Positions 18,526-28,352 of a stretch of 64,000 nt of DNA are shown here, in pieces (position 1 is the first letter of the stretch; the number at the start of each line of letters is the position of its first letter). The stretch covers positions 10,807 to 74,806 of the forward strand of contig CAYTHO010000018.1 of the NCBI GenBank assembly GCA_964437595.1. The letters are read 5' to 3'. This DNA is from DSYU01 sp964437595 (GTDB lineage Bacteria; Chloroflexota; Anaerolineae; Anaerolineales; Anaerolineaceae). The notes under the pieces are model-generated. The model did not search any database. It saw nothing but the letters and a program-made list of their open reading frames with translations, and had not been told where the DNA came from. The translations under genes and the position numbers were made by a program.

Positions 18526-19524
18526 TTACGACCCAATAAATAAAATATCACTGGTGCCGCGCTCATCGCTGCGGCCCAGGGGATTGTTGACTACCTGGCC
18601 CATAAAGTACATGGTAGACGAACCGCCGCCGTCGATGTTGTAGGCCTCGCTGCAGCCCAGGTCCTGGAATATTTCCGCGAACTGCGCCAGGGTGACCCCC
18701 ATGCTGTAACCACTGCTGCGTCCATCGACCACTACAAAAACAAAATGGTTATTGGAAACCATCCCGACGCCGGTTCGGGGGTTGCGCCCCTGGATGGAAC
18801 GGTTGCCGATGTTCTTGTCCACGCTGGCATCCTCGAAGGACGTTTCGACCACTCCATCGTCGATCAGCGCGGGGCCAAAAGACAGCGTATTCCATACCCC
18901 TTCCACCAGCAGCGCCTTCGCGCTGGTCTGGGTCTCATCATAAACGCGCATCGAACCGTCCCGGTAAAAGGCCAGCCCCATCCGGGCGGGTTCGTCGCGG
19001 TAGATAACCCCATTGCGGATCTCAATCCCGTCGGTGCGGAAACCGTAATAGTCGCCGTTGATGGCAAAGACCGCGCCGTTCTGCGCGGCAATTTCTGACG
19101 TATCCGCGATGATGTTGCGGCCAAACTGGTTATCAGCGAACGCGCTCCGCAGCGTTTCGGCGTCCGCCAGGGTAACATCGGCCACAAAATAGGTCAGCGC
19201 ATTCCTGCCGCTGCCGGACGAAACCTTCGTGATCGAAATGGATGCATCTTCATCCCGATAGCTCCAATCGCCAGCAGGAAGATCTTCAGCAGGGATGCCT
19301 CCGGCAGGATCGACCGCTGCCTGAGCCTGCGCGGGCGCCGCCGCGGGCGCATCCGGCTCCATCGAGAGCGCGCTGCCGCCCGCGCTGACTTCGGCGGCAT
19401 AATCAGTTACATCCGCAATCTCCACGTGCCGGATCAGGTAGCGGTCCGCAAGGATATACGAAACAGCCAGGAGTACAATGATAATGATCGAAAGTAGTAT
19501 AATCTGCTTCTTGAAGGTATGCAT
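18526..19524 (-). CDS. Phosphodiester glycosidase family protein (NAGPA-like, DUF2233)
   Basis: 332 residues with an N-terminal membrane anchor (IILLSIIIIVLLAVSYIL), then an Ala/Pro-rich linker and an extracellular catalytic domain. The family landmarks are AINGDYYGFRTDGIEIRNGV near the middle, SIQGRNPRTGVGM, and the C-terminal YNIDGGGSSTMYF block, all typical of the NAGPA/phosphodiester glycosidase fold. It probably trims or remodels surface glycans. No glycan gene cluster flanks it here, so the substrate is open. Confidence 0.88.
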   Translation of the reverse strand: MHTFKKQIILLSIIIIVLLAVSYILADRYLIRHVEIADVTDYAAEVSAGGSALSMEPDAPAAAPAQAQAAVDPAGGIPAEDLPAGDWSYRDEDASISITKVSSGSGRNALTYFVADVTLADAETLRSAFADNQFGRNIIADTSEIAAQNGAVFAINGDYYGFRTDGIEIRNGVIYRDEPARMGLAFYRDGSMRVYDETQTSAKALLVEGVWNTLSFGPALIDDGVVETSFEDASVDKNIGNRSIQGRNPRTGVGMVSNNHFVFVVVDGRSSGYSMGVTLAQFAEIFQDLGCSEAYNIDGGGSSTMYFMGQVVNNPLGRSDERGTSDILFIGS

Positions 19525-19727
19525 TTATAACCTCATCAAAGAGTGCTTTCTTCATAAATTTTAAGCAATACCATTTTGATTGGGTTCAGATCTTGTAAAG
19601 AAATCATTCAGAGACGAAAACGCGCATTCTGAACCTTTTCTTGGTCAAATCTAAACCCCAGGCTGTTATATTGAAACAGAGGCAGCCAGGATCGATAATT
19701 TGCCCGTTTCAATTTGGAGAACCGCGA

Positions 19728-20306
19728 ATGCTTGAAGACTTAATTATCCCGCCCTTATCGACCATCCTCCTGTACTGCGTGCTGGCGCTGTCTGCCATGG
19801 CAGAAGGCCCTGTCGCCAGCCTGGCTGGCGGGGCGGCGAGCTCAAAGGGGCTGCTGCTGCCGGTGCCCGCCTACCTCTCCGTCGTTCTCGGCAATCTCAC
19901 CGCCGACATGGGCTGGTACGCTGTGGGCCGCTTCAGCAAGCTGGAATGGCTGGTCCGTTTTATGCGTAAATTCGGGGTCGACCCCCGCCGAGTCGAATCG
20001 GTCACGCGGCAGGTTCGCGCGCACGCTCCCCGCCTGGTCTTCTTCGCCAAGCTGTCGGTCGGCTTCCCGATCCCCACCCTGGTCGCCACCGGGCTGAGCC
20101 GCGTGCCCATCCGCCGCTGGGCCGGCATGCTCGTCCTGGGCGAATTGATCAAATCCGCGGCCCTGGTTCTGGTCGGCTATCTGTATGCCCGGGCTATCTC
20201 CCAGGCCTCGCAGGAAGTGCAGATCGTACTCTGGTCCATAACGGGCTGCATTATAGTGGTTGGTATGCTGTGGTACCGCCGCGCCAAGAAGAAGGATAAT
20301 TCATAA
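19728..20306 (+). CDS. DedA/VTT-family membrane protein
   Basis: Start ATG 19728 with GGAG at acceptable spacing. About 192 residues. The VTT fold is recognisable from an early acidic E-G-P motif (SAMAEGPVASLAGG), the amphipathic LGNLTADMGWYAVGR loop, and the central RLVFFAKLSVGFPIPTLVATGLSRVPIRRW, where Arg and Pro residues are conserved. DedA proteins are linked to lipid flipping and membrane homeostasis. It is transcribed in the same direction as the tetR operon but separated from it by a clear promoter. Confidence 0.8.
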   Translation: MLEDLIIPPLSTILLYCVLALSAMAEGPVASLAGGAASSKGLLLPVPAYLSVVLGNLTADMGWYAVGRFSKLEWLVRFMRKFGVDPRRVESVTRQVRAHAPRLVFFAKLSVGFPIPTLVATGLSRVPIRRWAGMLVLGELIKSAALVLVGYLYARAISQASQEVQIVLWSITGCIIVVGMLWYRRAKKKDNS

Positions 20307-20321
20307 ACTGGTAATCACCAC

Positions 20322-20349
20322 TTGACTTTTCTGTAATCGCATGTAATAA
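20322..20349 (+). promoter_or_regulatory. Promoter of the tetR operon
   Basis: TTGACT (20322-20327), 16-bp spacer, TAATAA (20344-20349): a good sigma-70-type pair, with transcription expected to start near 20356. The -10 lies inside the left arm of the palindrome described next. Confidence 0.7.
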
Positions 20350-20376
20350 TATGGGTGACCGCCCACCCATATTATT
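20345..20376. promoter_or_regulatory. Palindromic operator, probable TetR binding site
   Basis: Perfect inverted repeat: 13-base arms (AATAATATGGGTG and its complement) around a 6-base spacer, overlapping the -10 and the expected start point of the tetR promoter. Position and symmetry fit autorepression by the TetR protein encoded 27 bases downstream. Confidence 0.75.
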
Positions 20377-20402
20377 TACCCCCTCCAATTCCATCCCTAT
20401 CT

Positions 20403-21023
20403 ATGGCCAGATACAAAGAAGACGAACGAATAGAAGCCAGGAGCTTTACGAGGCAGAAGTTCATCACTGCCGCCATCAAGGAGTTCGCCCGTGAAGGGTA
20501 CGAGAATGCCAATATCAACCGCATCTCGCAGGCTGCCGGGTATGCCAAAGGCACGATCTACAATCACTTTCTCAACAAACAATCGCTGCTGCTGGAGATT
20601 ATCAAACTGCTTGGAAAAGATCACCTGGCTTATATCGCGGAACAGGTTTTTCAGGAAACACACCCTAAACCTCGCCTGGAACGGTTTTTCACCGCTGGTT
20701 TTCAATACGTCGAGACCCATCCTGACGAAGCGCAGCTCCTGGTCCAGACGCTGTACAGCCCGAATACCGAGTTCCGCGAGCCGTTGGGTGAGGCTTATCT
20801 TCCCATGTTTCAGCTCATCAGCCAGGAAATCCTGAGGCCGGGTGTGGCTGAGGGGACATTCCGGAAAGTAGACCTTCCCCAATACGCCTCCCTGCTGATG
20901 ACCTTATATCTGGGTACCTGCTCTCAGGTAGATGCCAACGGTAAACCGTTGGTCGATCCAAACAGCGTAGCCGAGTTTGCCTTCCAAGCATTACGCGGGA
21001 CGGAAACGGATTCGTCATTTTAA
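20403..21023 (+). CDS. TetR/AcrR family transcriptional regulator
   Basis: Start at ATG 20403 (MARYKEDERI), after the operator; an upstream in-frame start would lie inside it. The N-terminal helix-turn-helix reads FTRQKFITAAIKEFAREGYENANINRISQAAGYAKGTIYNHFLNKQSLLLEI, the standard TetR pattern with the G-T-I-Y-N-H-F recognition helix. The C-terminal 140 residues are the divergent ligand domain. It heads a probable operon with the FMN reductase and adenosine deaminase genes. The ligand is unknown. Confidence 0.93.
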   Translation: MARYKEDERIEARSFTRQKFITAAIKEFAREGYENANINRISQAAGYAKGTIYNHFLNKQSLLLEIIKLLGKDHLAYIAEQVFQETHPKPRLERFFTAGFQYVETHPDEAQLLVQTLYSPNTEFREPLGEAYLPMFQLISQEILRPGVAEGTFRKVDLPQYASLLMTLYLGTCSQVDANGKPLVDPNSVAEFAFQALRGTETDSSF

Positions 21024-21056
21024 CGGATGATAGTCACCAGACCATCAAGGAATTTC

Positions 21057-21845
21057 ATGAACATTTTAATATTAATCGGCAGCCATCGACGAAATGGCAA
21101 TACCGGGCAGCTTTGCAGCCTGATCCAAAACCACCTGGAAGCGATCGCGCAGCGCCACTCCGTCCCGCTGAATATCGAAACCATTCATCTGGGGCAGCGG
21201 ACCCTCGAGTTCTGCCGTGGATGCCGGATTTGCTTTGACCGGGGCGAGGACCAATGCCCAATCCAGGACGACATCCCCATGATCCGGGCCAAGATGCGCG
21301 CCGCCGACGGCCTGCTGATCGCCTCCCCAATTTATGTCGATGACGTAAATGGAATCACCAAGACCTGGATCGACCGAATGGCGTATGCCTGCCACCGCCC
21401 CGAATTCGCCGGAAAGATTGCCTTTTCTGTGGCTACGGTGGGCAGTTCCCGTTTTTCGCACGCATTTGACACCCTCAGCCTGGCCTTAGGCACCTGGGGC
21501 TTTCACATCGCCGGGCAGGCCGGTTTCAAGACCGGCGCGTTGATGAAGTCCGGCGAGGCGGCCCAGCATGATGCAAAAGCCCGCCAGGCCGCCGAGTCCT
21601 TCTTCCGCGCTCTGCACACCCAGGCTTATACCCGTCCCTCGTTCAAGGCGCTGCTGATTTTTAAAATTGTGCAGATGGCCTGGATCAATGCGAAGGACGA
21701 TCATGATACAATCGACTACCAGTATTGGAAAAACAAGGGCTGGCTGGACCCGCAGCGTAAGTTCTTTATCCCCATTCAAACCCACCCGATCATTGTCGCG
21801 TTAGCGCGCATTACCGGCAGGGCCATCTCCCGCTTTGTCTCTTAA
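21057..21845 (+). CDS. Flavodoxin/NADPH-dependent FMN reductase-like protein
   Basis: Start ATG 21057, with AAGGAA upstream. About 262 residues. The N-terminus ILILIGSHRRNGNTGQL is the phosphate-binding loop of the flavodoxin-like iron-sulphur flavoprotein/FMN-reductase group. The following CRGCRICFDRGEDQCPIQDD is the Cys-rich segment often seen in this subgroup, and ASPIYVDDVNG is the flavin-contacting P-x-Y block. The C-terminal 80 residues are extra. It is 33 bases after tetR and 13 before add, so one transcript is likely; a redox stress or detoxification role is inferred. Confidence 0.85.
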   Translation: MNILILIGSHRRNGNTGQLCSLIQNHLEAIAQRHSVPLNIETIHLGQRTLEFCRGCRICFDRGEDQCPIQDDIPMIRAKMRAADGLLIASPIYVDDVNGITKTWIDRMAYACHRPEFAGKIAFSVATVGSSRFSHAFDTLSLALGTWGFHIAGQAGFKTGALMKSGEAAQHDAKARQAAESFFRALHTQAYTRPSFKALLIFKIVQMAWINAKDDHDTIDYQYWKNKGWLDPQRKFFIPIQTHPIIVALARITGRAISRFVS

Positions 21846-21858
21846 ACAAGGAAGCCCC

Positions 21859-22872
21859 ATGAACAACACACCCCAACCGGACTGGTACGAGAAAGTTCCT
21901 AAAGTAGAGCTGCATCTTCACCTGGAAGGCGCTATCCCGCTGGATGCGCTGTGGGAACTGGTGCAAAAATACGGCGGCGACCCCGCCCTCCCCAATATCG
22001 AGGCCATCCAGCGCCGTTTTGCCTACCGCGATTTCCCCCATTTCATCGAAACCTGGATCTGGAAGAACCAGTTCCTGCGCGAGTACGAGGATTTCACCTA
22101 CATCGCCGAAGCCTTCGCCCGCGACCTGGAGCACCAGAACATCCGCTATGCCGAAGTGTTCTTCTCCCCGCTTGATTTCGTACAGGTTGGACTGAGCGTG
22201 CCGGGGCTGGCCGCGGCCATCCGCAAAGGGCTTGCCCGCGTTCCGGGCACGCACATCCAGTTAATCTGCGACTTTGGCCGCGATTGGGGGCCAGACAAAG
22301 CCGCTGCCGCCCTGGCGACCATCCGCGAAGCGCGCGATCAGGGCGTGATTGGCATCGGTATCGGCGGCTCGGAGCAGAAATTCCCTCCCGAACCATTTCA
22401 CCAGGTTTACGCCGAAGCCCGCGGCATGGGATTTCACACCACAGCCCATGCTGGCGAGGCCGCCGGAGCAGAAAGCATCTGGGGAGCCATCCGAACGCTG
22501 CAGGTCGAACGCATCGGACACGGCGCGCGGGCCGGTGAAGATGAACGGCTGCTGGATACCCTCGCCGAAAAGCAAATCCCGGTTGAAATGTGCCCGCTCT
22601 CCAACGTCCGCACTGGGGTGGTTTCTTCGATCAATGAACATCCCATACGGCGCTTTTATCAACGCGGCCTGATGGTTACGGTAAGCACCGATGACCCTAA
22701 GATGTTCGGAAACAGTCTTTCCGAGGAATACCGGCTTTTGGAAACCAGCCTGGGTTTTTCTCGTGATGAAATCCGCGGACTGATCCTGAACGGCATCCGC
22801 TCCAGCTGGCTGCCGGAGGATCGAAAACAACGGCTCATCGAGGAATACCGCGGCGACCCAAACTGGATGTAG
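21859..22872 (+). CDS. add: Adenosine deaminase family protein
   Basis: Start ATG 21859 behind AAGGAAG. About 337 residues of the metal-dependent amidohydrolase barrel. The landmarks are all present: ELHLHLEGAI (metal-binding HxH), HAGEAAG (His and catalytic Glu), ERIGHGARAG (His), and STDDPKMFG (metal and catalytic Asp pair). It deaminates adenosine or a related purine in salvage; adenine deaminase or another nucleoside deaminase cannot be excluded from sequence alone. Last gene of the tetR operon, ending before a strong hairpin. Confidence 0.88.
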   Translation: MNNTPQPDWYEKVPKVELHLHLEGAIPLDALWELVQKYGGDPALPNIEAIQRRFAYRDFPHFIETWIWKNQFLREYEDFTYIAEAFARDLEHQNIRYAEVFFSPLDFVQVGLSVPGLAAAIRKGLARVPGTHIQLICDFGRDWGPDKAAAALATIREARDQGVIGIGIGGSEQKFPPEPFHQVYAEARGMGFHTTAHAGEAAGAESIWGAIRTLQVERIGHGARAGEDERLLDTLAEKQIPVEMCPLSNVRTGVVSSINEHPIRRFYQRGLMVTVSTDDPKMFGNSLSEEYRLLETSLGFSRDEIRGLILNGIRSSWLPEDRKQRLIEEYRGDPNWM

Positions 22873-22954
22873 ACGCTACGCTGGCTGCGCAAAGACAGCC
22901 CACCGGGCCGCTGGTGGGAGCGGGTAGGATGTGAAGCCAACCATTAATCAAAAA

Positions 22955-23000
22955 CAGCGCAGGTATTAGCCGGTCAAGACACCAGCCAATACCTGCGCTG
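22955..23000. terminator. Hairpin between convergent genes
   Basis: A 13-bp perfect inverted repeat (CAGCGCAGGTATT and its complement) with a 20-base interior that can pair further (GGT/ACC). It sits between the ends of add and the isomerase-like gene and probably terminates both. No clear T-run on either side. Confidence 0.6.
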
Positions 23001-23019
23001 CCGCACAAACTCAGGTGCG

Positions 23020-23847
23020 CTAATTGAGAATCGTCTTCACCCACTTTACAAAAGCGGGGAAGATCACTTCGGGTTCGGGCAGTTCGGGGTGCCAGCGTTT
23101 CTCGTGCTCGAACTGCAGCCAGCCAGTGTAGCCATTGTCGATCAGCAGGTGGAGCGAATCCGCCAGCGGAAGCTGGCCCGTGCCAGGGATGACGTAGCGC
23201 CAGCCGTCTTCCATCGCCTGGGGATGTTTGGGGTCATACAGCGCATCCTTGATGTGCGTGTACCCCACCCGCGGGCCAATCGCCGCGAAGGTTTGGGCCG
23301 GGGTTTCGCCGCCCACCCGGCTGGTATGGCCGGTATCCCACAACGCGCCAAAGGCCGGGTGTGGAATAGCGTCCAGCAGCAGCTTGCAGTCGGTCGATTT
23401 AATCCACAAGTCGTGCGTCTCGAAGACCCACTTGATGTCCCCCGCGCCGTCCAGCGCCAGAATGCTCTCGATGCAGTCACAGCCGACTTTCGCCAGCTCC
23501 GCGCGGGTGTTCTTGCTTAAGTCGCCGCCGCCAAAGATGCGCACGACCTTCGCGCCCAGCGCTTTTGCCACCGGAATGGTGCGCCGGGCTTCTTCCAGGT
23601 TCTTCTCTCGGGCATCCGCGTTGCAGACGGTGATGCTGGAGCTGACCGCGCTCACTTCCAGCCCGGCATCCGCCAGCTTCCGTTTGGTTTCGGCAGCGCC
23701 GCTGGTGAACATCGGCAGCGTGGTAATGTCGATCGCATCCAGGTACCCGCGGAAATCCACGCCGTCGAAGCCGTACGCGCGGCCATTGCGGCAGATCGTT
23801 TCCAGGTCCCATTTGGGGCAGCCCAGGGTCATAAAGCTAATCCTCAT
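23020..23847 (-). CDS. Sugar phosphate isomerase/epimerase (xylose isomerase-like TIM barrel)
   Basis: Start ATG 23847, six bases after GGAGG; a GTG two codons upstream is less well placed. About 275 residues of the AP-endonuclease-2/xylose-isomerase-like barrel: MTLGCPKWDLETICRNGRAYGFDGVDF at the start, VFETHDLW (metal Glu), ALWDTGH (metal Asp/His), YTHIKDA (His) and QFEHEKRWHPEL (last metal Glu). It directly follows the Gfo/Idh gene and likely works on the same sugar; the substrate is not deducible. Confidence 0.87.
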   Translation of the reverse strand: MRISFMTLGCPKWDLETICRNGRAYGFDGVDFRGYLDAIDITTLPMFTSGAAETKRKLADAGLEVSAVSSSITVCNADAREKNLEEARRTIPVAKALGAKVVRIFGGGDLSKNTRAELAKVGCDCIESILALDGAGDIKWVFETHDLWIKSTDCKLLLDAIPHPAFGALWDTGHTSRVGGETPAQTFAAIGPRVGYTHIKDALYDPKHPQAMEDGWRYVIPGTGQLPLADSLHLLIDNGYTGWLQFEHEKRWHPELPEPEVIFPAFVKWVKTILN

Positions 23848-23867
23848 ATGCACCTCCTACTATTCGT

Positions 23868-25055
23868 TTATTGGGCGCTTAATGATTTGCTGAAATCATC
23901 CATCGAGCCGGTTTGCGAGGCCGGTTTCTGGTAGCGGCTGGTGCCGATCAGTTCCATCAGCTTCGCTTCGTAGGCATCTTCATCCAACGGCAGATCAACT
24001 GGCTTTCCGGTGAATGAGGAATACATCATGGCATTCCCGATGGTCACCGATTTGATTCCCTCCTCGCCCGGGATCATTACCGGGGTGTGGTGAAGAATGG
24101 CATTGGCAAAGTCTTCGGTAACGATGCGGTGGCCCGGCTGCCCGTGGTGGGTAAATGGAACCTCTTCCACGGCATTCTCCACCTTGGCGAAGGCGCCCGG
24201 GTGAGTCTTGCTGAATTCAAACATCGACTGCGCATTCCTGGTGAAGAGCAGCTTGCCGCCTTCAAAAACCAGTTTGCCGTTTTCGCCGATGATCTCCAGG
24301 CGGTTGGTGCCGGGGGATTCGGCGGTGGTGGTCAAGAAGTGCCCGACCATGCCGTTCTCATATTCGAAGTAGCCGGTGACTTCATCCTCAACTTCGATAT
24401 TGTGGTACTTGCCGATGGAAGCAAACCCGGCGACCCGCTTGGGCATGCCGGTGAACCACTGATACAGGTCCAGGTTGTGGGGGCACTGGTTGAGCAGCAC
24501 GCCGCCGCCTTCGCCGCGCCAGGTGGCGCGCCAGCCGCCCATATCGTAGTAATACTGGGTGCGGTACCAATCGGTGATGATCCAGGTGGTGCGAACCAGC
24601 TTGCCCAACTCGCCTTCATCGATCATCGCTTTGATCTTCTGCCAGAAGCCGTACGTGCGCTGCATGAACATGATCTCAAAGACCAGGTTGGGGTTGTTGG
24701 CCTTTGCCGCGCGGTATGCTTCGATCATCTTGCGCGCGTCTTTGGCATGCACAGCGATCGGCTTTTCCGTCAGCACGTTGATCCCGCGCTGGAAAGCATC
24801 GATGCTGATGGGGGTATGATCGTAGTGCGGCGTGGCGATTAAAACCCCATCCGGGGCCTCTTTTTCTAATAAATCGCGGTAGTCGTAATACGCCGGCGCA
24901 TGGTATTCGGCGGAAAACTTGTCAGCCTTTTCCCGGTCGGTATCGCAAATCCCTACCAACTCGGCATTTTCCATACTAGCGATATCGCGAACATGCTGGC
25001 TGCCCATTACACCTACCCCAATCACCGCTAAGCGTGCTTTCATATCGTTACCCAT
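23868..25055 (-). CDS. Gfo/Idh/MocA family oxidoreductase
   Basis: 395 residues; GGAG is seven bases before the ATG at 25055. An N-terminal Rossmann fold (RLAVIGVGVMGSQHVRDI) binds NAD(P); the family EKPIAVH motif with the catalytic Lys is near residue 97, and a metal-free substrate domain follows (GGVLLNQCPHNLDLYQWF with the typical His). These enzymes oxidise or rearrange sugars and inositols. It is located between an ABC importer and a xylose-isomerase-like gene in the same direction, which points to one sugar pathway. Confidence 0.92.
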   Translation of the reverse strand: MGNDMKARLAVIGVGVMGSQHVRDIASMENAELVGICDTDREKADKFSAEYHAPAYYDYRDLLEKEAPDGVLIATPHYDHTPISIDAFQRGINVLTEKPIAVHAKDARKMIEAYRAAKANNPNLVFEIMFMQRTYGFWQKIKAMIDEGELGKLVRTTWIITDWYRTQYYYDMGGWRATWRGEGGGVLLNQCPHNLDLYQWFTGMPKRVAGFASIGKYHNIEVEDEVTGYFEYENGMVGHFLTTTAESPGTNRLEIIGENGKLVFEGGKLLFTRNAQSMFEFSKTHPGAFAKVENAVEEVPFTHHGQPGHRIVTEDFANAILHHTPVMIPGEEGIKSVTIGNAMMYSSFTGKPVDLPLDEDAYEAKLMELIGTSRYQKPASQTGSMDDFSKSLSAQ

Positions 25056-25115
25056 CCCTGGCTCCTTTTTATGAGATTGTTTTCATTTTATCGCAAAATC
25101 ACCCGCAGGGCGGCG

Positions 25116-26156
<1,041 letters not shown>

Positions 26157-26157
26157 G

Positions 26158-27186
26158 TCACGCTCCATACAGGAAACAGCGAACCATCGCGCCCGAGGCA
26201 TGTTTCAACAGCGGCGGCTCCTTCTGGTCGCAAAGCCCGGCCATAAACTTATCGCAGCGCGGGTGGAAAGAGCAGCCCTTGGGGCGGTTGTACGGATCGG
26301 GCACCATGCCTTTGATCGGGTTAATCCGCCCCACCGTGCGCTGCCCGATACGCGGGATCGAGCGCAGCAGCGCCTGCGTGTACGGGTGCTTTGGATCGTT
26401 GAACAGCGCCTGAGTATCAGCCTGTTCGACGACCTGCCCCAGGTACATGACCACCACCTGGTCGCAGGTTTCAGCCACCACGCCCAGGTTGTGGGTGATG
26501 AGCAAAATCGACATGCCGAAATCCTCTTGAAGCTGGGTCATCAGCTCGAGGATTTGCGCCTGGGTGGTGACGTCCAGGGCCGTGGTGGGTTCATCGGCAA
26601 TCAGCAGGCTGGGGCGGCAGGAAAGGGCCATCGCGATCATGGCGCGCTGGCGCATCCCCCCACTGAGTTGGAAGGGGTAGGCGTCTACGCGCTGTTCGGG
26701 CTTGGGGATCCCCACCCGCTGCAGCATGTCGACGGCCTGCGCCCGCGCTTCCGCATGGCTCATTTTGCGGTGCAGCAGGATCGCCTCGATGATCTGGTCG
26801 CCGACGGTGTGGATAGGTGAAAGCGAGGTGAGCGGCTCTTGAAAGATCATGGCAATCTCGCCGCCGCGGATTTCGCGTATCTGGCGGCTGCCGGGCTTGA
26901 GGGATGCCAGGTCGATGACCTCGGCGCCATTGGGAGTGGAGCGGTAGAAGTTGATCGACCCGGATACGATCCGCCCGGGAGATTCAACTAACTGCAAAAT
27001 CGAATAGGCAGTAACGCTCTTTCCGCAGCCGCTCTCGCCCACGATGCCCACGGTAGAACCCCGCTGCACAGACAGGTCCGCGCCTTCCACCGCCTTTACC
27101 GTGCCTTCATCCAGGTAAAAATAGGTCTTTAATCCGTTGATCTCTAAAAGAGGAGAGGGTGTCACTTGACTCATGGTGTTTTCCAT
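26158..27186 (-). CDS. Oligopeptide/oligosaccharide ABC transporter ATPase, OppD type
   Basis: 342 residues with Walker A GESGCGKS, signature LSGGMRQRAMIAMAL, Walker B LLIADEPTTALDV and the C-terminal region GCSFHPRCDKFMAGLC. It forms the heterodimeric motor with the next ATPase, whose start it nearly touches. Upstream, the permease gene ends 13 bases before its ATG. Confidence 0.93.
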   Translation of the reverse strand: MENTMSQVTPSPLLEINGLKTYFYLDEGTVKAVEGADLSVQRGSTVGIVGESGCGKSVTAYSILQLVESPGRIVSGSINFYRSTPNGAEVIDLASLKPGSRQIREIRGGEIAMIFQEPLTSLSPIHTVGDQIIEAILLHRKMSHAEARAQAVDMLQRVGIPKPEQRVDAYPFQLSGGMRQRAMIAMALSCRPSLLIADEPTTALDVTTQAQILELMTQLQEDFGMSILLITHNLGVVAETCDQVVVMYLGQVVEQADTQALFNDPKHPYTQALLRSIPRIGQRTVGRINPIKGMVPDPYNRPKGCSFHPRCDKFMAGLCDQKEPPLLKHASGAMVRCFLYGA

Positions 27187-27199
27187 TATGGGCGCCTCA

Positions 27200-28330
27200 T
27201 CAACGGGTATAGGGGTCGGCGGCGTCGCGCAGGCCGTCGCCCAGGAAGTTCAGCGCCAGCACCGAAATAACCACCGCCAGCGCCGGGATCAGCAGCCAGG
27301 GCGCGGTGGCAATGGAGCGTAGGTCCTGCGCGTCCTGTAGCAGGACGCCCCAACTGACCACCGGCTCGCGCAGCCCCAGGCCCAGAAAGCTGAGCGAGGT
27401 CTCGGAGAGGATCATACCGGGGATCGCCAGGGTGATCGAAGCGATGATGTGGCTGGTGAAGGCGGGCAGCATGTGGCGGAAAATCACCCGCCACTGGCTG
27501 GCCCCATCCAGGCGGGCAGCGGTTACAAAATCTTCCTCGCGCAGGGAGAGGAAGCGCCCGCGCACCACGCGCGCCAGGCTGGTCCAGCCGATCAATGACA
27601 GGATGACGGTAATGGCAAAGTACACGGTCTGCGCCGGCCACTGTAAGGGCATGGCGGCGGCCAACCCCATCCACAGGGGAATGGACGGGATCGAACGCAA
27701 AAAGTCGATCGTGCGCTGGATGAGCTGGTCCCAACTGCCGCCAAAGTACCCGGAAATGCCGCCCAGGAAAATACCGAGGATGAGGCTCATCAACACGCCG
27801 ATCAACCCGATGGACATGGAAATGCGCGTGCCCATGATCATGCGGCTCAACAGGTCGCGCCCCAGGCGGTCGGCGCCCAGCAGGTAAACTGTCTGGGTGG
27901 GGTCGACCGGGCCAATCAGGTGAACGTCGGTTTTGAACAAACCCAAGAGCTTGTACGGCCAGCCTTTGGCGAAGAAGCGCAGCGGCACCTTCTGCTCTGG
28001 GTCGACCACAAACGTGCGGCGGAGCGCCACCGGGTCCACTTTGCTGGTGTAGCCATTGGCATATACCCCTTCGCCGCCGACATGAAGGCTCTGCGGTGGG
28101 GCAAACAGGTAGGTCGAATTGGTAAAGGTTGGTTCAACGGGGGCCAGGAAATCCGCAAAAATCGCCACCAGGTAGATCAGGATGAGGATGATCCCGCTGA
28201 TTAAGGCGATTTTATGCTTGCGGAACTTCCACCACACCAGCTTCCACTGTGGAGCAACGAATACCTTTGCCTCCACTTCCCGGGTTGGTTCTGGGGCCGC
28301 TGAGGGGGGAGTGCTGCTGAAAGTCGTCAT
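27200..28330 (-). CDS. ABC transporter permease, OppC type
   Basis: 376 residues, longer than usual OppC (about 300) because of an enlarged loop between helix 1 (IALISGIILILIYLVAIFADFL) and helix 2, around residues 65-150. This loop is typical of the sugar-associated subgroup. The permease core has the GTRISMSIGLIGVLMSLILG block and the EAA motif DFVTAARLDGASQWRVIFRHMLP that contacts the ATPases. Six helices. Co-transcribed with OppB 22 bases upstream. Confidence 0.92.
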   Translation of the reverse strand: MTTFSSTPPSAAPEPTREVEAKVFVAPQWKLVWWKFRKHKIALISGIILILIYLVAIFADFLAPVEPTFTNSTYLFAPPQSLHVGGEGVYANGYTSKVDPVALRRTFVVDPEQKVPLRFFAKGWPYKLLGLFKTDVHLIGPVDPTQTVYLLGADRLGRDLLSRMIMGTRISMSIGLIGVLMSLILGIFLGGISGYFGGSWDQLIQRTIDFLRSIPSIPLWMGLAAAMPLQWPAQTVYFAITVILSLIGWTSLARVVRGRFLSLREEDFVTAARLDGASQWRVIFRHMLPAFTSHIIASITLAIPGMILSETSLSFLGLGLREPVVSWGVLLQDAQDLRSIATAPWLLIPALAVVISVLALNFLGDGLRDAADPYTR

Positions 28331-28352
28331 CTATCCCTTATCCTCTGATTAT

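Noticed and set aside
19583..19635. GGTTCAGA/TCTGAACC inverted repeat as operator for the DedA or glycosidase gene
   Set aside because: Arms are only 8 bases and 37 bases apart, and there is no regulator gene next to it.
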